NCBI RefSeq assembly: GCF_014640555.1
Contig: NZ_BMHE01000042.1
Span: forward strand, 1-64,000
Source: Paenibacillus marchantiophytorum
GTDB lineage: Bacteria > Bacillota > Bacilli > Paenibacillales > NBRC-103111
Length of the DNA: 64,000 bases
Reading direction: 5' to 3'
Part shown: positions 33,090-42,681 of the stretch, piece after piece
Position numbering within the stretch: position 1 is the first letter of the stretch
Layout: each line of letters starts with the position of its first letter
The notes under the pieces: generated by a model
The model's input: only the letters and a program-made list of their open reading frames with translations
Databases searched by the model: none
What the model was told of the DNA's origin: nothing
Position numbers and translations under genes: made by a program

Positions 33090-33902
33090 CTACTCCGCAT
33101 AGTGACGGAAGTTGACGCTGATACGGTTAGATCCGACGTCGAGGATATGCAGAGATGCGCCATTAGCTGTTGGCAGCACAGCAATCCCCTGAGCTTCTGT
33201 CCCGCTGGACAAGTTGCGGTTAAACGCAAGCGCTACGCTGCCTGTTTCCGGATCAATCGTATAGACCGATTGCGTGCCGTTATCCGTAGACGCATACAGC
33301 TGACCGTTGTATACTTCGGCTCCTTGAATGCGATCGATGCTTTGCGTGAGCGGAACGGTTTTGATGAAATGCATGTCATCGAGACTAAACACATTCAGGT
33401 TGCTCGCATTGCTCCACTGTGCCGTGTACACTTGACCACGCTGAGCGTCAACGGCAACCCAAGGCACTCCACCTGGATGCAGGTTCAACGGCAACGCGTA
33501 TGAAGTACCTGTATATTGCAACGTTTTTGCATCATAGAGCGCAAGGAAGGGATGTTGATAGTTGGAACCGTCTTCGATTGGGGCATAAATTTTGCCATTA
33601 TAATAGCTGATGTCGCCAATATGATCACCGCCCAAACTGGAAATCGCTGAAGGAATCGCCAATGCGTTGCGGGCTTGAACCGTCTTGCCGTCAATACTCG
33701 TGCGAAGTAAGCCAGCGTTTGAATTGAAAATCCAGCCGCTTCCATCTGAAGTAACACCTTGCCCACGTTCCAACGCATCGAGCAGCCAGTAAGTTTGACT
33801 CGAAACCTGGTGCCACGCCGCTGCCGAAGCAACACCTGCCAGAGAGCCTATCAGCATCGTGCTTACCGCCAACATCGAAATTTTCTTACCCATTTTCATC
33901 AT
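33090..33902 (-). CDS. Secreted beta-propeller-like protein of unknown function
   Basis: A 270-aa exported protein with a signal peptide (about 1-28, cleavage near ASA-A). The mature part has repeated short beta motifs of propeller type, for example GDISYYNGKIYAPIEDG, VAVDAQRGQVYTAQWSN, GAEVYNGQLYASTDNG and AQGIAVLPTANG, suggesting four to five blades. No catalytic motif is evident. AAGGAGG lies 5 nt before ATG 33902 and 8 nt before the ATG one codon later; either may be used. It is a single gene with its own terminator. Confidence 0.75.
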   Translation of the reverse strand: MMKMGKKISMLAVSTMLIGSLAGVASAAAWHQVSSQTYWLLDALERGQGVTSDGSGWIFNSNAGLLRTSIDGKTVQARNALAIPSAISSLGGDHIGDISYYNGKIYAPIEDGSNYQHPFLALYDAKTLQYTGTSYALPLNLHPGGVPWVAVDAQRGQVYTAQWSNASNLNVFSLDDMHFIKTVPLTQSIDRIQGAEVYNGQLYASTDNGTQSVYTIDPETGSVALAFNRNLSSGTEAQGIAVLPTANGASLHILDVGSNRISVNFRHYAE

Positions 33903-34057
33903 TCATTCCTCCTTAGATTGGCAACCTTAACTCTTCTATATCGTAAGCCTTTTCCCCCATTCGTTATTGAACAAAACACGTAATTCATTGAACAAAATCG
34001 TCTTGGTTTGTATCGTTTTTTTGAAGAAGACGGCACCTTCACACGCAAAAATTTGCA

Positions 34058-34105
34058 CAAAAAAGGAAAAAGCTGTCTCATGGCCATAAGACCTTGGGAC
34101 AGCCT
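34058..34105 (-). terminator. Probable terminator of the long sugar operon
   Basis: On the minus strand GCTGTCCCA pairs with TGAGACAGC, followed by TTTTTCCTTTTTT. It lies about 60 bp after the stop of the AraC gene that closes the operon. Confidence 0.75.
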
Positions 34106-34161
34106 GTTTGTGATGAATTTATGCTCGGGCAAACCTACATAAGAGAGATTTAACCCTATCA

Positions 34162-35004
34162 TCACTTAGAAATACATTCATTCGCATACTGCATCGGCGT
34201 AATGCCCGTCAGCCTTTTAAACAGCCTCGTGAAATGACCTTGATCAGCAAACCCCGCCTGTAAGGCGATCGTTTTCAGGCTTTCCTTGCCATACTGGAGC
34301 AACACTTTGGAGCGTTCTACCCGCATGCGGATAAAATATTGGTGAGGCGTATAGCCGGTTTGTTTTTTGAAAAGACGGATCAAATGGGGCGAACTCACCT
34401 TAGCTACCGAGGCCAGTTCGGTCAGTGCAAGGTCCTGGTCTAGATGCTCGCGCATGTACTGAATAACTTCAGATATTTGTTGATGTGTAAATCGGCTAAG
34501 AGCAGCCAGCGGACGTGAACTCACAGCATAATACTGGAGCAGATGGAGAACGGTCATCGTCGCCAAAGCGTCTCGATACAGAGTGCCATGAACACCATCG
34601 CTTCTGATTTCCTCCAGCATCCAGCTGCCCAGCTGCCATAGCTTCGCATCCTGCACCTGCGCTTTATGCCTGATTTCGATGGAGCCCGGCTGACCGAACC
34701 CCGACTCGTAAGCCATTGTATCGAGGAAAGAGGAAGCAATTTCAATGAGGAAGAGCGAGCCCTCTTGCTGTATCAACCTATTGGGATATCCGTGAGGGCA
34801 GATGTGCAGCTCACCGCTTTCCGCTGAACGACCCGAGCAGCCATAAATGGTAACGACTTTCTGGCTGCCATCATCTAGTTCGGCCTCATCATTGTCCTTG
34901 AAATAAGGAGGAACGCTCGGCCAATAGAAGAAACGCACGTTTTCCCAACGCAACTTTTCGCTTGACAAGGCAGGACTCTGCAAATTGATCACCCTATTTT
35001 CCAT
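34162..35004 (-). CDS. AraC-family transcriptional regulator with cupin-like N-terminus
   Basis: A 280-aa regulator. The N-terminal half (about 1-165) looks like the sugar-sensing cupin of AraC proteins, and the last 100 residues hold two helix-turn-helices with ELASVAKVSSPHLIRLFKK and the signature ending GHFTRLFKRLTGITPMQY. No good ribosome site precedes the ATG at 35004; it lies 12 bp after the upstream acetyltransferase stop, so coupling is likely. It is the last gene of the metabolite operon and may control it, in addition to the YesM/YesN pair. Confidence 0.85.
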   Translation of the reverse strand: MENRVINLQSPALSSEKLRWENVRFFYWPSVPPYFKDNDEAELDDGSQKVVTIYGCSGRSAESGELHICPHGYPNRLIQQEGSLFLIEIASSFLDTMAYESGFGQPGSIEIRHKAQVQDAKLWQLGSWMLEEIRSDGVHGTLYRDALATMTVLHLLQYYAVSSRPLAALSRFTHQQISEVIQYMREHLDQDLALTELASVAKVSSPHLIRLFKKQTGYTPHQYFIRMRVERSKVLLQYGKESLKTIALQAGFADQGHFTRLFKRLTGITPMQYANECISK

Positions 35005-35016
35005 TCATTCAACCAA

Positions 35017-35538
35017 CTACTTCTGAATGAACCCCATGATGTGAGTCCATCTCTGCTCATGATCTTCACCAAGATAGGTAGGGCGAAAACCCAATCTCCA
35101 GTAGACTTGAATCGCTGCTAACCGGAAATCGTCGGTTTTGAGAGTCGCGCTGCTGCGGCATTCACTTCTCATCTTGTGCAGTGCCGCCAAGGTTACGGCA
35201 CGCCCAAGACCTTGTCCTGCATACTCAGGCAAAGCCCCAACCATGTGCAAGTAACCGGAATCCTCCCCTGTTTCTTCCCTCTCCCAGGCCGTTGCGGTTG
35301 CTACAGGCTCGCTCCCTCGGCATATAAACTGCACACGCGCCATTTGAAAATAGGGAGATCCGCCAATCTTTTCCTCGAAGGTGATTCTTTTTTCAAAAGA
35401 GCGCTCAATGATATGCTCCCAGACGGCTTCATCACCTGGCTCGAAATGACGAAGTGAGTATCCTGGAAGAAGTTCAAGTGCCGACAAATCGGCTAAACTT
35501 TCCTTATGCATAAACAGCTTGGATAGGGGTTCGTTCAA
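35017..35538 (-). CDS. GNAT-family N-acetyltransferase
   Basis: A 173-aa predicted acetyltransferase. The acetyl-CoA loop reads GALPEYAGQGLGRAVTLAAL (about 100-119) and the C-terminal strand and helix are AAIQVYWRLGFRP. Substrate unknown; in this operon an amino or hydroxyl sugar is possible. The start is TTG at 35538, which overlaps the oxidoreductase stop by four bases (TTGA); GAGGGAAA lies about 6 nt upstream. Confidence 0.8.
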   Translation of the reverse strand: MNEPLSKLFMHKESLADLSALELLPGYSLRHFEPGDEAVWEHIIERSFEKRITFEEKIGGSPYFQMARVQFICRGSEPVATATAWEREETGEDSGYLHMVGALPEYAGQGLGRAVTLAALHKMRSECRSSATLKTDDFRLAAIQVYWRLGFRPTYLGEDHEQRWTHIMGFIQK

Positions 35539-36746
35539 GCGCCTTTCCCTCCATTCTTGACCTTAAAGTCCGGAAATAACATCGTTTTGCCTCCATCTGC
35601 TACGGATGCCATCGATAGCGCAAACACGGAACTCCATGTCGCCGCATCGTAGACATCTACCATAGGAGCACGCTGTTCCCTAATCGCTGCGGCAAATTCC
35701 ACGAAGACGAGGAAATCGCCGCCGCCATGCCGGAAATGAGCCGCTTCATGGCCCCACGCCTGCCAGAGCGGATGATCGAAATGAGGCTGGTAGCGGCTTA
35801 GCGGCTCCCACATAGCCGTTCGCCCGTCATCTTCTTGAGACGATACCTGTTTCAGCCAAATCAGATCCTGCTCCTGCTCATGGCGACCTGACGCATACGC
35901 CCCCTCCGTTCCTTGCACAACATAATGCGTCGGATTGGGAGGCCTTGCAGATGTCCAGTCTACGCGCAAAGTAATCAATACCCCTCGCTCTGACTGAATA
36001 ACCACTACAGAGGAATCTCCTTGCTGCCAATAGCCTTGCTGCGCGGCTGGATGCTGGCCGCCATATTGTTCATGGAAGTAATTATACAGCGATCTGGAAG
36101 GCGAAGTGAAGGCGGTTAAACTCTTCAGCCGATCCCCGCCAGCTTGGTTCGTGCCGAGCCAATGTGCTAGCGGGCCGAGCGAATGCGTCGGATAATTCAT
36201 ACCATTATAATCACGATGCAGCTGTCCACGCCACGTGAGCGAGCCGTCAGCCTGTGCGATGAGATGGCGGCAATCGTGAAGATAACCGCCTTCCATATAC
36301 GTTATCTCGCCCAGACACCCCTGATCGATCAAATGCCCCACGGTAAGAACCGCGCGGGAAAAGCAATAATTTTCGGCCATCATATAACACAAGCCTGTTC
36401 GCTGCACGGTTTCCACCAATTCCCATGCCTCATCCAAGGTCTGAAAGGCAGGAACCTCGCTAAGCACATGCTTCCCCGCCAGCAGAGCCTCCACGGACTG
36501 CCGAGCGTGAAAGGGCATCGGGCTAGCGATATAGATAGCTTCAATGGCCTGGTCTTGAAGCATATGCTGATAATTCGTGTAGGTTGTAACGCCGGGGTAT
36601 TGAATCTGCCAAGCCCCCAGAACAGCTTCGTTGACATCGCATATGGCTGTCAGTTGAATCTGGGCAGCCAGCAACCCAAGCGCCCGTTCCAATCGGCCTC
36701 CCCGATTGCCTCCAACAATAGCAAGACGCAGCGGCCCTTTTGTCAT
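35535..36746 (-). CDS. Gfo/Idh/MocA-family oxidoreductase
   Basis: A 403-aa predicted NAD(P)-dependent sugar or inositol dehydrogenase, cytoplasmic. The N-terminal Rossmann fold begins RLAIVGGNRGGR, and IEAIYIASPMPFHARQSVEA with GKHVLSEVPAFQ forms the nucleotide and active-site region (about 65-105). In most family members the last motif is EKP with a catalytic lysine; here it reads EVP. It overlaps the phosphoesterase gene by 4 bp (ATGA) and the acetyltransferase gene by 4 bp (TTGA), so these genes are tightly coupled. Confidence 0.87.
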   Translation of the reverse strand: MTKGPLRLAIVGGNRGGRLERALGLLAAQIQLTAICDVNEAVLGAWQIQYPGVTTYTNYQHMLQDQAIEAIYIASPMPFHARQSVEALLAGKHVLSEVPAFQTLDEAWELVETVQRTGLCYMMAENYCFSRAVLTVGHLIDQGCLGEITYMEGGYLHDCRHLIAQADGSLTWRGQLHRDYNGMNYPTHSLGPLAHWLGTNQAGGDRLKSLTAFTSPSRSLYNYFHEQYGGQHPAAQQGYWQQGDSSVVVIQSERGVLITLRVDWTSARPPNPTHYVVQGTEGAYASGRHEQEQDLIWLKQVSSQEDDGRTAMWEPLSRYQPHFDHPLWQAWGHEAAHFRHGGGDFLVFVEFAAAIREQRAPMVDVYDAATWSSVFALSMASVADGGKTMLFPDFKVKNGGKGA

Positions 36747-37594
36747 CCCTGATGCCCTCCAAACGACGAACCCTTCCGAGCGCTGACGCTTGACGATAAC
36801 GCATCTCCCTCGGCCGCAGGAAAGGGTTCAAAATAAGGCATATGCCGACTGACGATATGAGCCCATTCCTTGACATTCCTATCGTCAAACTTGATTAGTT
36901 CCACACTCACTTGTCCATCCTCCACCGTAATCAGCCGAATTGCTGGAATATCAAGCATGGCAGCTGTCTGCACGAAATACCAGTCCTGCTCCCTTACAAT
37001 CGAGTTGACATGATTATGACCGTTGAAATAGAAGCCCACACCCGTATGCTTATTCAGAATACGGCGCAGCTGGACAGCCTCATGCAGCGACATCATCGCT
37101 TCTGTTGATCGCGCAGTTGTTCCATGAATGGGATGATGGGCAAATACGAGAAGAGGTTTATCGGATGGCTCACTCAGATTAGCTTCCAGCCAAGTCAACT
37201 GCTCCTCCTCCATGAACCCGCTCCAATCCGTTACTGTTTCTCGCGCCGTATCCAGCATGATCAGTGTTGCTTGCTCTGTTTCTATCCGCTCATAGGGCTT
37301 CAGCCCCGTAGCCGCTAGAATAGCTGCCTTATCGTGCGTATAGGTATCATGATTGCCCATAATATGGATGAAGCGAACCCGATTTCCGCAGCTCTCTACT
37401 TTGCTGAAAATATAGTCGAATTCGACAAGCTCTCCAGCATTGGCCACATCGCCAATCGCGATATGATAATCCGCCTCTGTCTCCAAAAAGGCAGACAACA
37501 CATAATCAAAGAAAGCGTCACGCGCTTTCACCACCTCAGGGCGGTTCAGAACCATAGACGGATAATGCAAATCTCCAATCATAGCAATTTTCAT
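36743..37594 (-). CDS. Calcineurin-like metallophosphoesterase
   Basis: A 283-aa cytoplasmic phosphoesterase with all the dimetal motifs in order: GDLHY (D8, H10), GDVANAG, GNHDTY, FAHHPIHG and GHNHVN. It resembles the CpdA/Icc group, but inside a sugar operon a sugar-phosphate or phosphodiester substrate is as likely. GGAGGG lies about 7 nt before the ATG. It starts 18 bp after the permease stop and ends in a 4-bp overlap with the oxidoreductase. Confidence 0.85.
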   Translation of the reverse strand: MKIAMIGDLHYPSMVLNRPEVVKARDAFFDYVLSAFLETEADYHIAIGDVANAGELVEFDYIFSKVESCGNRVRFIHIMGNHDTYTHDKAAILAATGLKPYERIETEQATLIMLDTARETVTDWSGFMEEEQLTWLEANLSEPSDKPLLVFAHHPIHGTTARSTEAMMSLHEAVQLRRILNKHTGVGFYFNGHNHVNSIVREQDWYFVQTAAMLDIPAIRLITVEDGQVSVELIKFDDRNVKEWAHIVSRHMPYFEPFPAAEGDALSSSVSARKGSSFGGHQG

Positions 37595-37612
37595 ACTGAT
37601 CCCTCCGCTGCT

Positions 37613-38515
37613 CTATCCTTTAATTCCCGAATGCATGAAGCTGGAAATAAACTGCCGCTGAAAAATGAGAAAGCCAATAAAAATTGGCGCCACCACCAGC
37701 AGCGTAGCTGCGCAAACCTCTGTCCACTGGCCGCCCGACTCGGTGGATTTGGCGAAGAGCGCCAAACCGACGGTAAGCGGTCGATTTTCTACAGAATTGG
37801 TCACAACGAGCGGCCACAAGAAATTATTCCAATGATAGCTGAAGGAAACGACAGCGAATGATAAGTAAACGGGCCGTGAAAGCGGCACATAAATTCGCCA
37901 CAACAGCCCCAGACGCGAGCAGCCTTCGACACGCGCAGCTTCCTCAAGCTCATAAGGGAGCTGTTTGAAAGCCTGCCGCAGCAAGAAGATACCGAACGAA
38001 GACGCGAAATAAGGAAGCATGACACCAAGCTTCGTATCCAGTAGCCCCAATTCTTTGAGCACATGATAATTGGAAAATATAAGCACATCTGGCGGCACCA
38101 TAATCTGCACCAAGAAGAGAATAAATACCAAGTCCCGACCAGCAAAACGTACTCTCGCAAAGGCATAGGCGGCAAGCGTTAGACTAAGCAGCTGCACGCA
38201 CAGCACGCCGCCTGTAAGGATTAACGTCGTGAGATAATACTGACCGAATGGCGCCTCCTGCCATACCGTAATGAAATTATCAAGTGTCCATTCCCAGGTC
38301 CAATGGAAGCCCAGCGCAGCATCTTTCGGACGAAAGGCTGTCCAAACGACCCACGCCATCGGTATGAGCCATAACAAACCAAGGATATACATGCAAACAT
38401 GCCACAGTGTCTGCCCGATGAGGCGGCGAACGCTTGAGGGAAAGCCAGTCCTCATCCGTATTTCTTTGCGGCTGTTCGTTCCCTGACGGCCAAGCTGCAG
38501 CTCAATTTGATTCAT
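37613..38515 (-). CDS. Carbohydrate ABC transporter permease, MalG type
   Basis: Inner-membrane permease of the second importer, 300 aa, with six predicted helices. The family loop LEEAARVEGCSRLGLLWRIY (about 190-209) contacts the ATPase, and the C-terminal end QFISSFMHSGIKG is usual for MalG-like subunits. AGGAGGG lies about 6 nt before the ATG. It follows its partner permease by 36 bp. No ATPase gene accompanies the pair. Confidence 0.9.
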   Translation of the reverse strand: MNQIELQLGRQGTNSRKEIRMRTGFPSSVRRLIGQTLWHVCMYILGLLWLIPMAWVVWTAFRPKDAALGFHWTWEWTLDNFITVWQEAPFGQYYLTTLILTGGVLCVQLLSLTLAAYAFARVRFAGRDLVFILFLVQIMVPPDVLIFSNYHVLKELGLLDTKLGVMLPYFASSFGIFLLRQAFKQLPYELEEAARVEGCSRLGLLWRIYVPLSRPVYLSFAVVSFSYHWNNFLWPLVVTNSVENRPLTVGLALFAKSTESGGQWTEVCAATLLVVAPIFIGFLIFQRQFISSFMHSGIKG

Positions 38516-38551
38516 ACGTTCCCTCCTATGAAGCTTTCTTCCCGACCCTGG

Positions 38552-39442
38552 CTACTCATAATGGATTTTGCGGTCCCATCCAAAAAATTGCAGCGAAGAT
38601 ACAATCAGCAGCAGAATGACTAGCACGACCGTCATCGCCGCTCCCATCCCTTGGTCGTTATAACTGAATGCCGTTTCGTAAATGTAGTAAAGGAGCAAAC
38701 TGCTGGCGTTATCCGGCCCACCTTTGGTCATAATCCACAGGTGGTCAACCAACTTGAAGGCATTCGTTATTGCCACAATAGCGACGAACAGCGAAGTCGG
38801 CATCGTTAACGGGATCGTAATGCGCCAAAGCACCTTCCACATGCCAACGCCATCCACAGAGGCTGACTCATACAAATCTTTTGGTATCTGCTGCAAGGCG
38901 GCTAAATAGAACAGCATGAAATAGCCCGCTTCCTTCCAGATGATCATGACGATCAAGGCGCCCATTACCGTTCCAGGCTGACCCAGTAGACTGACTTCCT
39001 GCTCACTGAACCAGGAAGCTACATGAGCAAGCAAACCAAACTTAGGTGTGTATAGAAATAGCCAAATATTAGCTACAGCAATCATTGGAATCATATTCGG
39101 ATAGAAATAGGCGACCCTGATGAAGCCTTTTCCACGAATCGCTTTATCAGCAAACAACGCCATTACAAAAGCAAGCGCCATCGAAGTTGGCACAGTGCCA
39201 AGGCCAAACCAGATATTATTGATGAACACTTTCATGAACACAGGATCTTCCAGCAGCGCTGCATAATTCCCCAGCCCATTGAAGATCGGCACGGGTGTGG
39301 ATAAGTCCATTCGAAATAGACTAAGCCAGGTTGTCTTGAAGATCGGATAGTAAGTAAATAAACCGAGTATAAGCAGTGAAGGGAGCAGCAAGCCCCACCC
39401 CAAACTGTTCCGCTTGAGTCTTTCGCTCCAGACGGTATTCAT
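38552..39442 (-). CDS. Carbohydrate ABC transporter permease, MalF/UgpA type
   Basis: Partner permease, about 296 aa with six predicted helices and the loop YESASVDGVGMWKVLWRITI. I start it at ATG 39442 (MNTVWSERLKRN), since AAGGAGA is about 8 nt upstream; the frame extends to 39517 without a site. The binding protein precedes it and the MalG-type partner follows. Confidence 0.9.
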   Translation of the reverse strand: MNTVWSERLKRNSLGWGLLLPSLLILGLFTYYPIFKTTWLSLFRMDLSTPVPIFNGLGNYAALLEDPVFMKVFINNIWFGLGTVPTSMALAFVMALFADKAIRGKGFIRVAYFYPNMIPMIAVANIWLFLYTPKFGLLAHVASWFSEQEVSLLGQPGTVMGALIVMIIWKEAGYFMLFYLAALQQIPKDLYESASVDGVGMWKVLWRITIPLTMPTSLFVAIVAITNAFKLVDHLWIMTKGGPDNASSLLLYYIYETAFSYNDQGMGAAMTVVLVILLLIVSSLQFFGWDRKIHYE

Positions 39443-39534
39443 AAGGCAAGTCTCCTTCAGTAAATGCAGCGCCCATCGACCAAGCGCGATGAATTGCGGG
39501 CCCATGGGCTGCGGCATTCACAAACAGTCAGTGT

Positions 39535-40905
39535 TTACTTGTTAAATGGCGCGAGTGCGCGTTCCGCTTCTTCCTGCGCTTTCTTCAGCGCAGCTGCCGG
39601 ATCGATCGTCCCCGATAACACGGCCTGAATCTGGTTCGTGAGCGCCGTCGATACCTTGCCATGGTTATGTGTGGATAACTCTGCGTGCGCATATTGAAGC
39701 TGATCGCGGGCAACGAGCGCCTGCGGGAAGCTTGTTGCGTATTTCTTCATCGTATCGGTCTCGAACGCGGATTTACGCACACCTACATAGCCCGTCCCGA
39801 CACTGAACTGCGCGGCTTGTTCCGGTTCTGTCATGAACTTGACGAACTCCCAGGCTGCAGCTTGTTTTTTCGGTTCTGTATCTTTGAAAATATACATGTT
39901 GCCGCCACCCGTTGGTGAGCCGAATTGTTTCTTCATCGGAGGGAAAGCAACACCGAAATCGAATTTCGCGTTATTTTTCACATTGGTCAAATTCCCGCTC
40001 GTATGAACCATCATCGCTGTTTTGCCTTGGATGAAGTCAGTCGGGACCGTTGCCCAATCGATAATTCCTTCCGCCATCGCCTTATGCTTGCGGGAAAGAT
40101 CCAACCAGAACTGCAAGGCTTCTACGTTCTCAGGCTGGTCGAACATGACTTTCTTGCCGTCCGGAGACATGAGATTAACTTTAGGATCCGTGTGGTTCTG
40201 AAGCGCGAAAAGCTGCAGCATCCAATATGAATCGTCATTTCCTGGTATCTCCAAGCCTGCATGTCCGTCTCGCTTTAGCTTCTTGGCGTAATCGATCAGG
40301 TCATCCCACGTTTTCGGCGGTTTCTCTGGATCGAGCCCAGCTTCCTTAAACATTTCCTTGTTATAGTACAGAACGATGGTGCTGCGTTGGAACGGAATAC
40401 TGTACGTTTTACCGCCTGTTTGCGTATCTTCGACAAAAGCCGGATAGAAATCTTTCATATTGATACTGGGATCTTTGGCAATGAAATCATCCAGCGGGAT
40501 AATCGCATTCGAGTCCAGCATGGTATATAGTTCCGTAGACATCATGACGGCCACATCCGGCGGCTGCTTCGCTTGAATCCCAGATTGGATTTTGATCGTG
40601 TTGTCTCCATAGTTGCCTGTATAAACAGGTTTCACTTTGATATTCGGATGAGTCTCCATGAATTTGTTCGTCATTCCGTCGATCACCTTCATGACCGGTC
40701 CGCCTACGTTAACGGGATAGTAGAAAGTCAGCTCCACGGGCTCATTCGCTGTCTTTGCGCTTGCAGCAGGTGCTGTTGAAGCTGATGTAGATGGTGTGGG
40801 GGAAGCGGGGCTTGATGTCGCGGTTTTGTTAGCCGTTTGTCCGCAGCCTGCCAGAAGTGTCATACCGACAGTTGGCAGCAACAACCATTTCAAATAGGTT
40901 TGCAT
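39535..40905 (-). CDS. Extracellular solute-binding lipoprotein (CUT1 type)
   Basis: Sugar-capturing surface lipoprotein of the second importer. From ATG 40905 it has 456 aa: lipoprotein signal MQTYLKWLLLPTVGMTLLAG-C21, a Ser/Thr/Pro/Ala linker and a family 1 fold with typical EMFKEAGLDPEKPPKTWDDL (about 175-195). GGAGAG precedes the chosen start; the frame to 40959 lacks a site. It heads the transport operon that runs through to the AraC gene at 34162. Confidence 0.88.
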   Translation of the reverse strand: MQTYLKWLLLPTVGMTLLAGCGQTANKTATSSPASPTPSTSASTAPAASAKTANEPVELTFYYPVNVGGPVMKVIDGMTNKFMETHPNIKVKPVYTGNYGDNTIKIQSGIQAKQPPDVAVMMSTELYTMLDSNAIIPLDDFIAKDPSINMKDFYPAFVEDTQTGGKTYSIPFQRSTIVLYYNKEMFKEAGLDPEKPPKTWDDLIDYAKKLKRDGHAGLEIPGNDDSYWMLQLFALQNHTDPKVNLMSPDGKKVMFDQPENVEALQFWLDLSRKHKAMAEGIIDWATVPTDFIQGKTAMMVHTSGNLTNVKNNAKFDFGVAFPPMKKQFGSPTGGGNMYIFKDTEPKKQAAAWEFVKFMTEPEQAAQFSVGTGYVGVRKSAFETDTMKKYATSFPQALVARDQLQYAHAELSTHNHGKVSTALTNQIQAVLSGTIDPAAALKKAQEEAERALAPFNK

Positions 40906-41130
40906 GGGTCGTTTCTCTCCTTTTTCTTGTTCACATAGGCTTGATTGCACCCTTCTCATTTAGTATAGAAGCGAATTTGATGCAGGGACATGACAGGCTT
41001 TGACGGATTGTTTACCTATTTGTTGAGCTCTGAGCGAATGCGAGGCGAATGTATCGCTTTGTTAAAGAGAGCGTAAACGACTTCACCATTTGTCCCTTCG
41101 ATTTATCACTTTTTGCCAACCATTTATCAA

Positions 41131-42681
41131 CTAGTCCTGATAACGCGAGGGGGAAACCCCTCTTACTTTTTTAAACATGCGGGTGAAAGAGCTTAAATTC
41201 TGATAGCCAAGTTTCTCGGAAATTTGCGTGAGAGGCAGTCCGTTCTTCATCAGTGCCATAGCGGCTTCCGTCTTCTCGTAGAGGACATACTCGGTGAAGC
41301 TTGTATCCGTCTCTTCTTTGAACATACGGCTCAAATAAGAATTATTCATATGAAACGTATCCGCTATCTCCTGCAGGGAGAACTCCCTGTGCATATTCGA
41401 TTTGATATACTGTTTGATCAATAGAATAAGCGTTGACTTATCGTCTTGCGCATAACACTCTGCTACGGCCTTCCCGGCTCTGCGCACTTCCTCCAACAGC
41501 AGATCTGACAGTTCTTCGAGCCTGGGAGCCGCATAGATCAGGTCAACTAACTGATGGTTCGTAGAAATAGCAGCCGTTGTCATTTCTTCGCAGGCAGACC
41601 ACAGGCGGAACAGCATCTCCGTCATCATATTTTTGACAATATGCGGATGCAGGAAAGGAGGCTCTACAAGCGATTCGCACAGTGCCCCAATGAGTGGAGC
41701 CATGTCTGCAAATTGGAGAGCCCCGATTCGGTCGTAAATCTCTTTTTTCAATTTCTGAACAGGCTCTGGAACTGTGTCGCGAATCCATTGCTTGCTTGAA
41801 GAGTAAATATCACCGCTGTAATTATAAAATTCAAGCTGCAGCAGCTCGGCAGCTTGAAGATCATGTGCGCGCCATTCATAAGGATCATGGAACATGGCAC
41901 TCATTGCGATAGTTATTGGCACATCCAGCTTATCCTGTACCGCTTCTTTCCAACGCTGAGTTTCCTCTGTTGAAGGCGCTCCAGCGAAGATCAGGTGCAG
42001 CCTGCGCTTGGAGGCATCCTCGACCAGCCCCAAGCAGCGGCTCCCCAAATGATGCAGGGTCAACGGCTCGAGATCCGTGTCCATCTGAGGCCATGCCATC
42101 ATCGCAACAGCTTGTTTCCCCAGTTGGATCACCCATGCTTGGAAGCGGTTGGCTTCTATGAGTGACGCAAATTCCTCCAGCTGCGCATCTGAACGCCCAG
42201 GCTCGGATTTAGGTAGAACACCGTCGAGCCAGCTGCGCAGGAACCTTTTTTTCCGCTGTGCCCGATCTGCGTCACGCGAGTCTGTTCCGTTGCCCGCATG
42301 GCGTTTGAGACGCAATTCAACCGAAATATTTTGCAAGATATCACATAGTTCCTTCATATCCAGTGTCGATTTCAGCAGAAAATCAGTAACCTGCAGTTGA
42401 ATTGCGCTTCGCGCATATTTCATATCCTGCTGGCAGGTGAGGATAATGAATTTGGCATCCTCCCTGTGTTTCTTGGCAAACTGAATGAACCGCAAGCCAT
42501 CCATTTTGGGCAGCTCAATATCCACGAGCACAATATCGGGCAGGTGCCGCACGAACATTTCGTAGGCTTCCGAACCGTCGCTTGCTTCGCAAACAAGTTC
42601 CATACCTAGCGTTGACCAAGGAACTGCCTTTTTTAAACCTAGCCGCACCAGTACTTCATCTTCAACGATCATGACCTTCAT
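41131..42681 (-). CDS. Response regulator with AraC-type DNA-binding domain (YesN type)
   Basis: A 516-aa regulator: receiver domain (1-120) with VEDE, phosphorylation site D54 (VLVDIELP) and K of LLKSTL, a long linker, and a C-terminal AraC pair of helix-turn-helices (about 415-516) with HMNNSYLSRMFKEETD and GYQNLSSFTRMFKKVRGVSP. It overlaps the kinase gene by 4 bp (ATGA). It lies upstream of the solute-binding protein gene, which it presumably activates in response to an oligosaccharide signal. Confidence 0.9.
   Translation of the reverse strand: MKVMIVEDEVLVRLGLKKAVPWSTLGMELVCEASDGSEAYEMFVRHLPDIVLVDIELPKMDGLRFIQFAKKHREDAKFIILTCQQDMKYARSAIQLQVTDFLLKSTLDMKELCDILQNISVELRLKRHAGNGTDSRDADRAQRKKRFLRSWLDGVLPKSEPGRSDAQLEEFASLIEANRFQAWVIQLGKQAVAMMAWPQMDTDLEPLTLHHLGSRCLGLVEDASKRRLHLIFAGAPSTEETQRWKEAVQDKLDVPITIAMSAMFHDPYEWRAHDLQAAELLQLEFYNYSGDIYSSSKQWIRDTVPEPVQKLKKEIYDRIGALQFADMAPLIGALCESLVEPPFLHPHIVKNMMTEMLFRLWSACEEMTTAAISTNHQLVDLIYAAPRLEELSDLLLEEVRRAGKAVAECYAQDDKSTLILLIKQYIKSNMHREFSLQEIADTFHMNNSYLSRMFKEETDTSFTEYVLYEKTEAAMALMKNGLPLTQISEKLGYQNLSSFTRMFKKVRGVSPSRYQD

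Noticed and set aside
36183..36752. 189-aa plus-strand frame inside the oxidoreductase gene
   Set aside because: Antisense shadow; no ribosome site.
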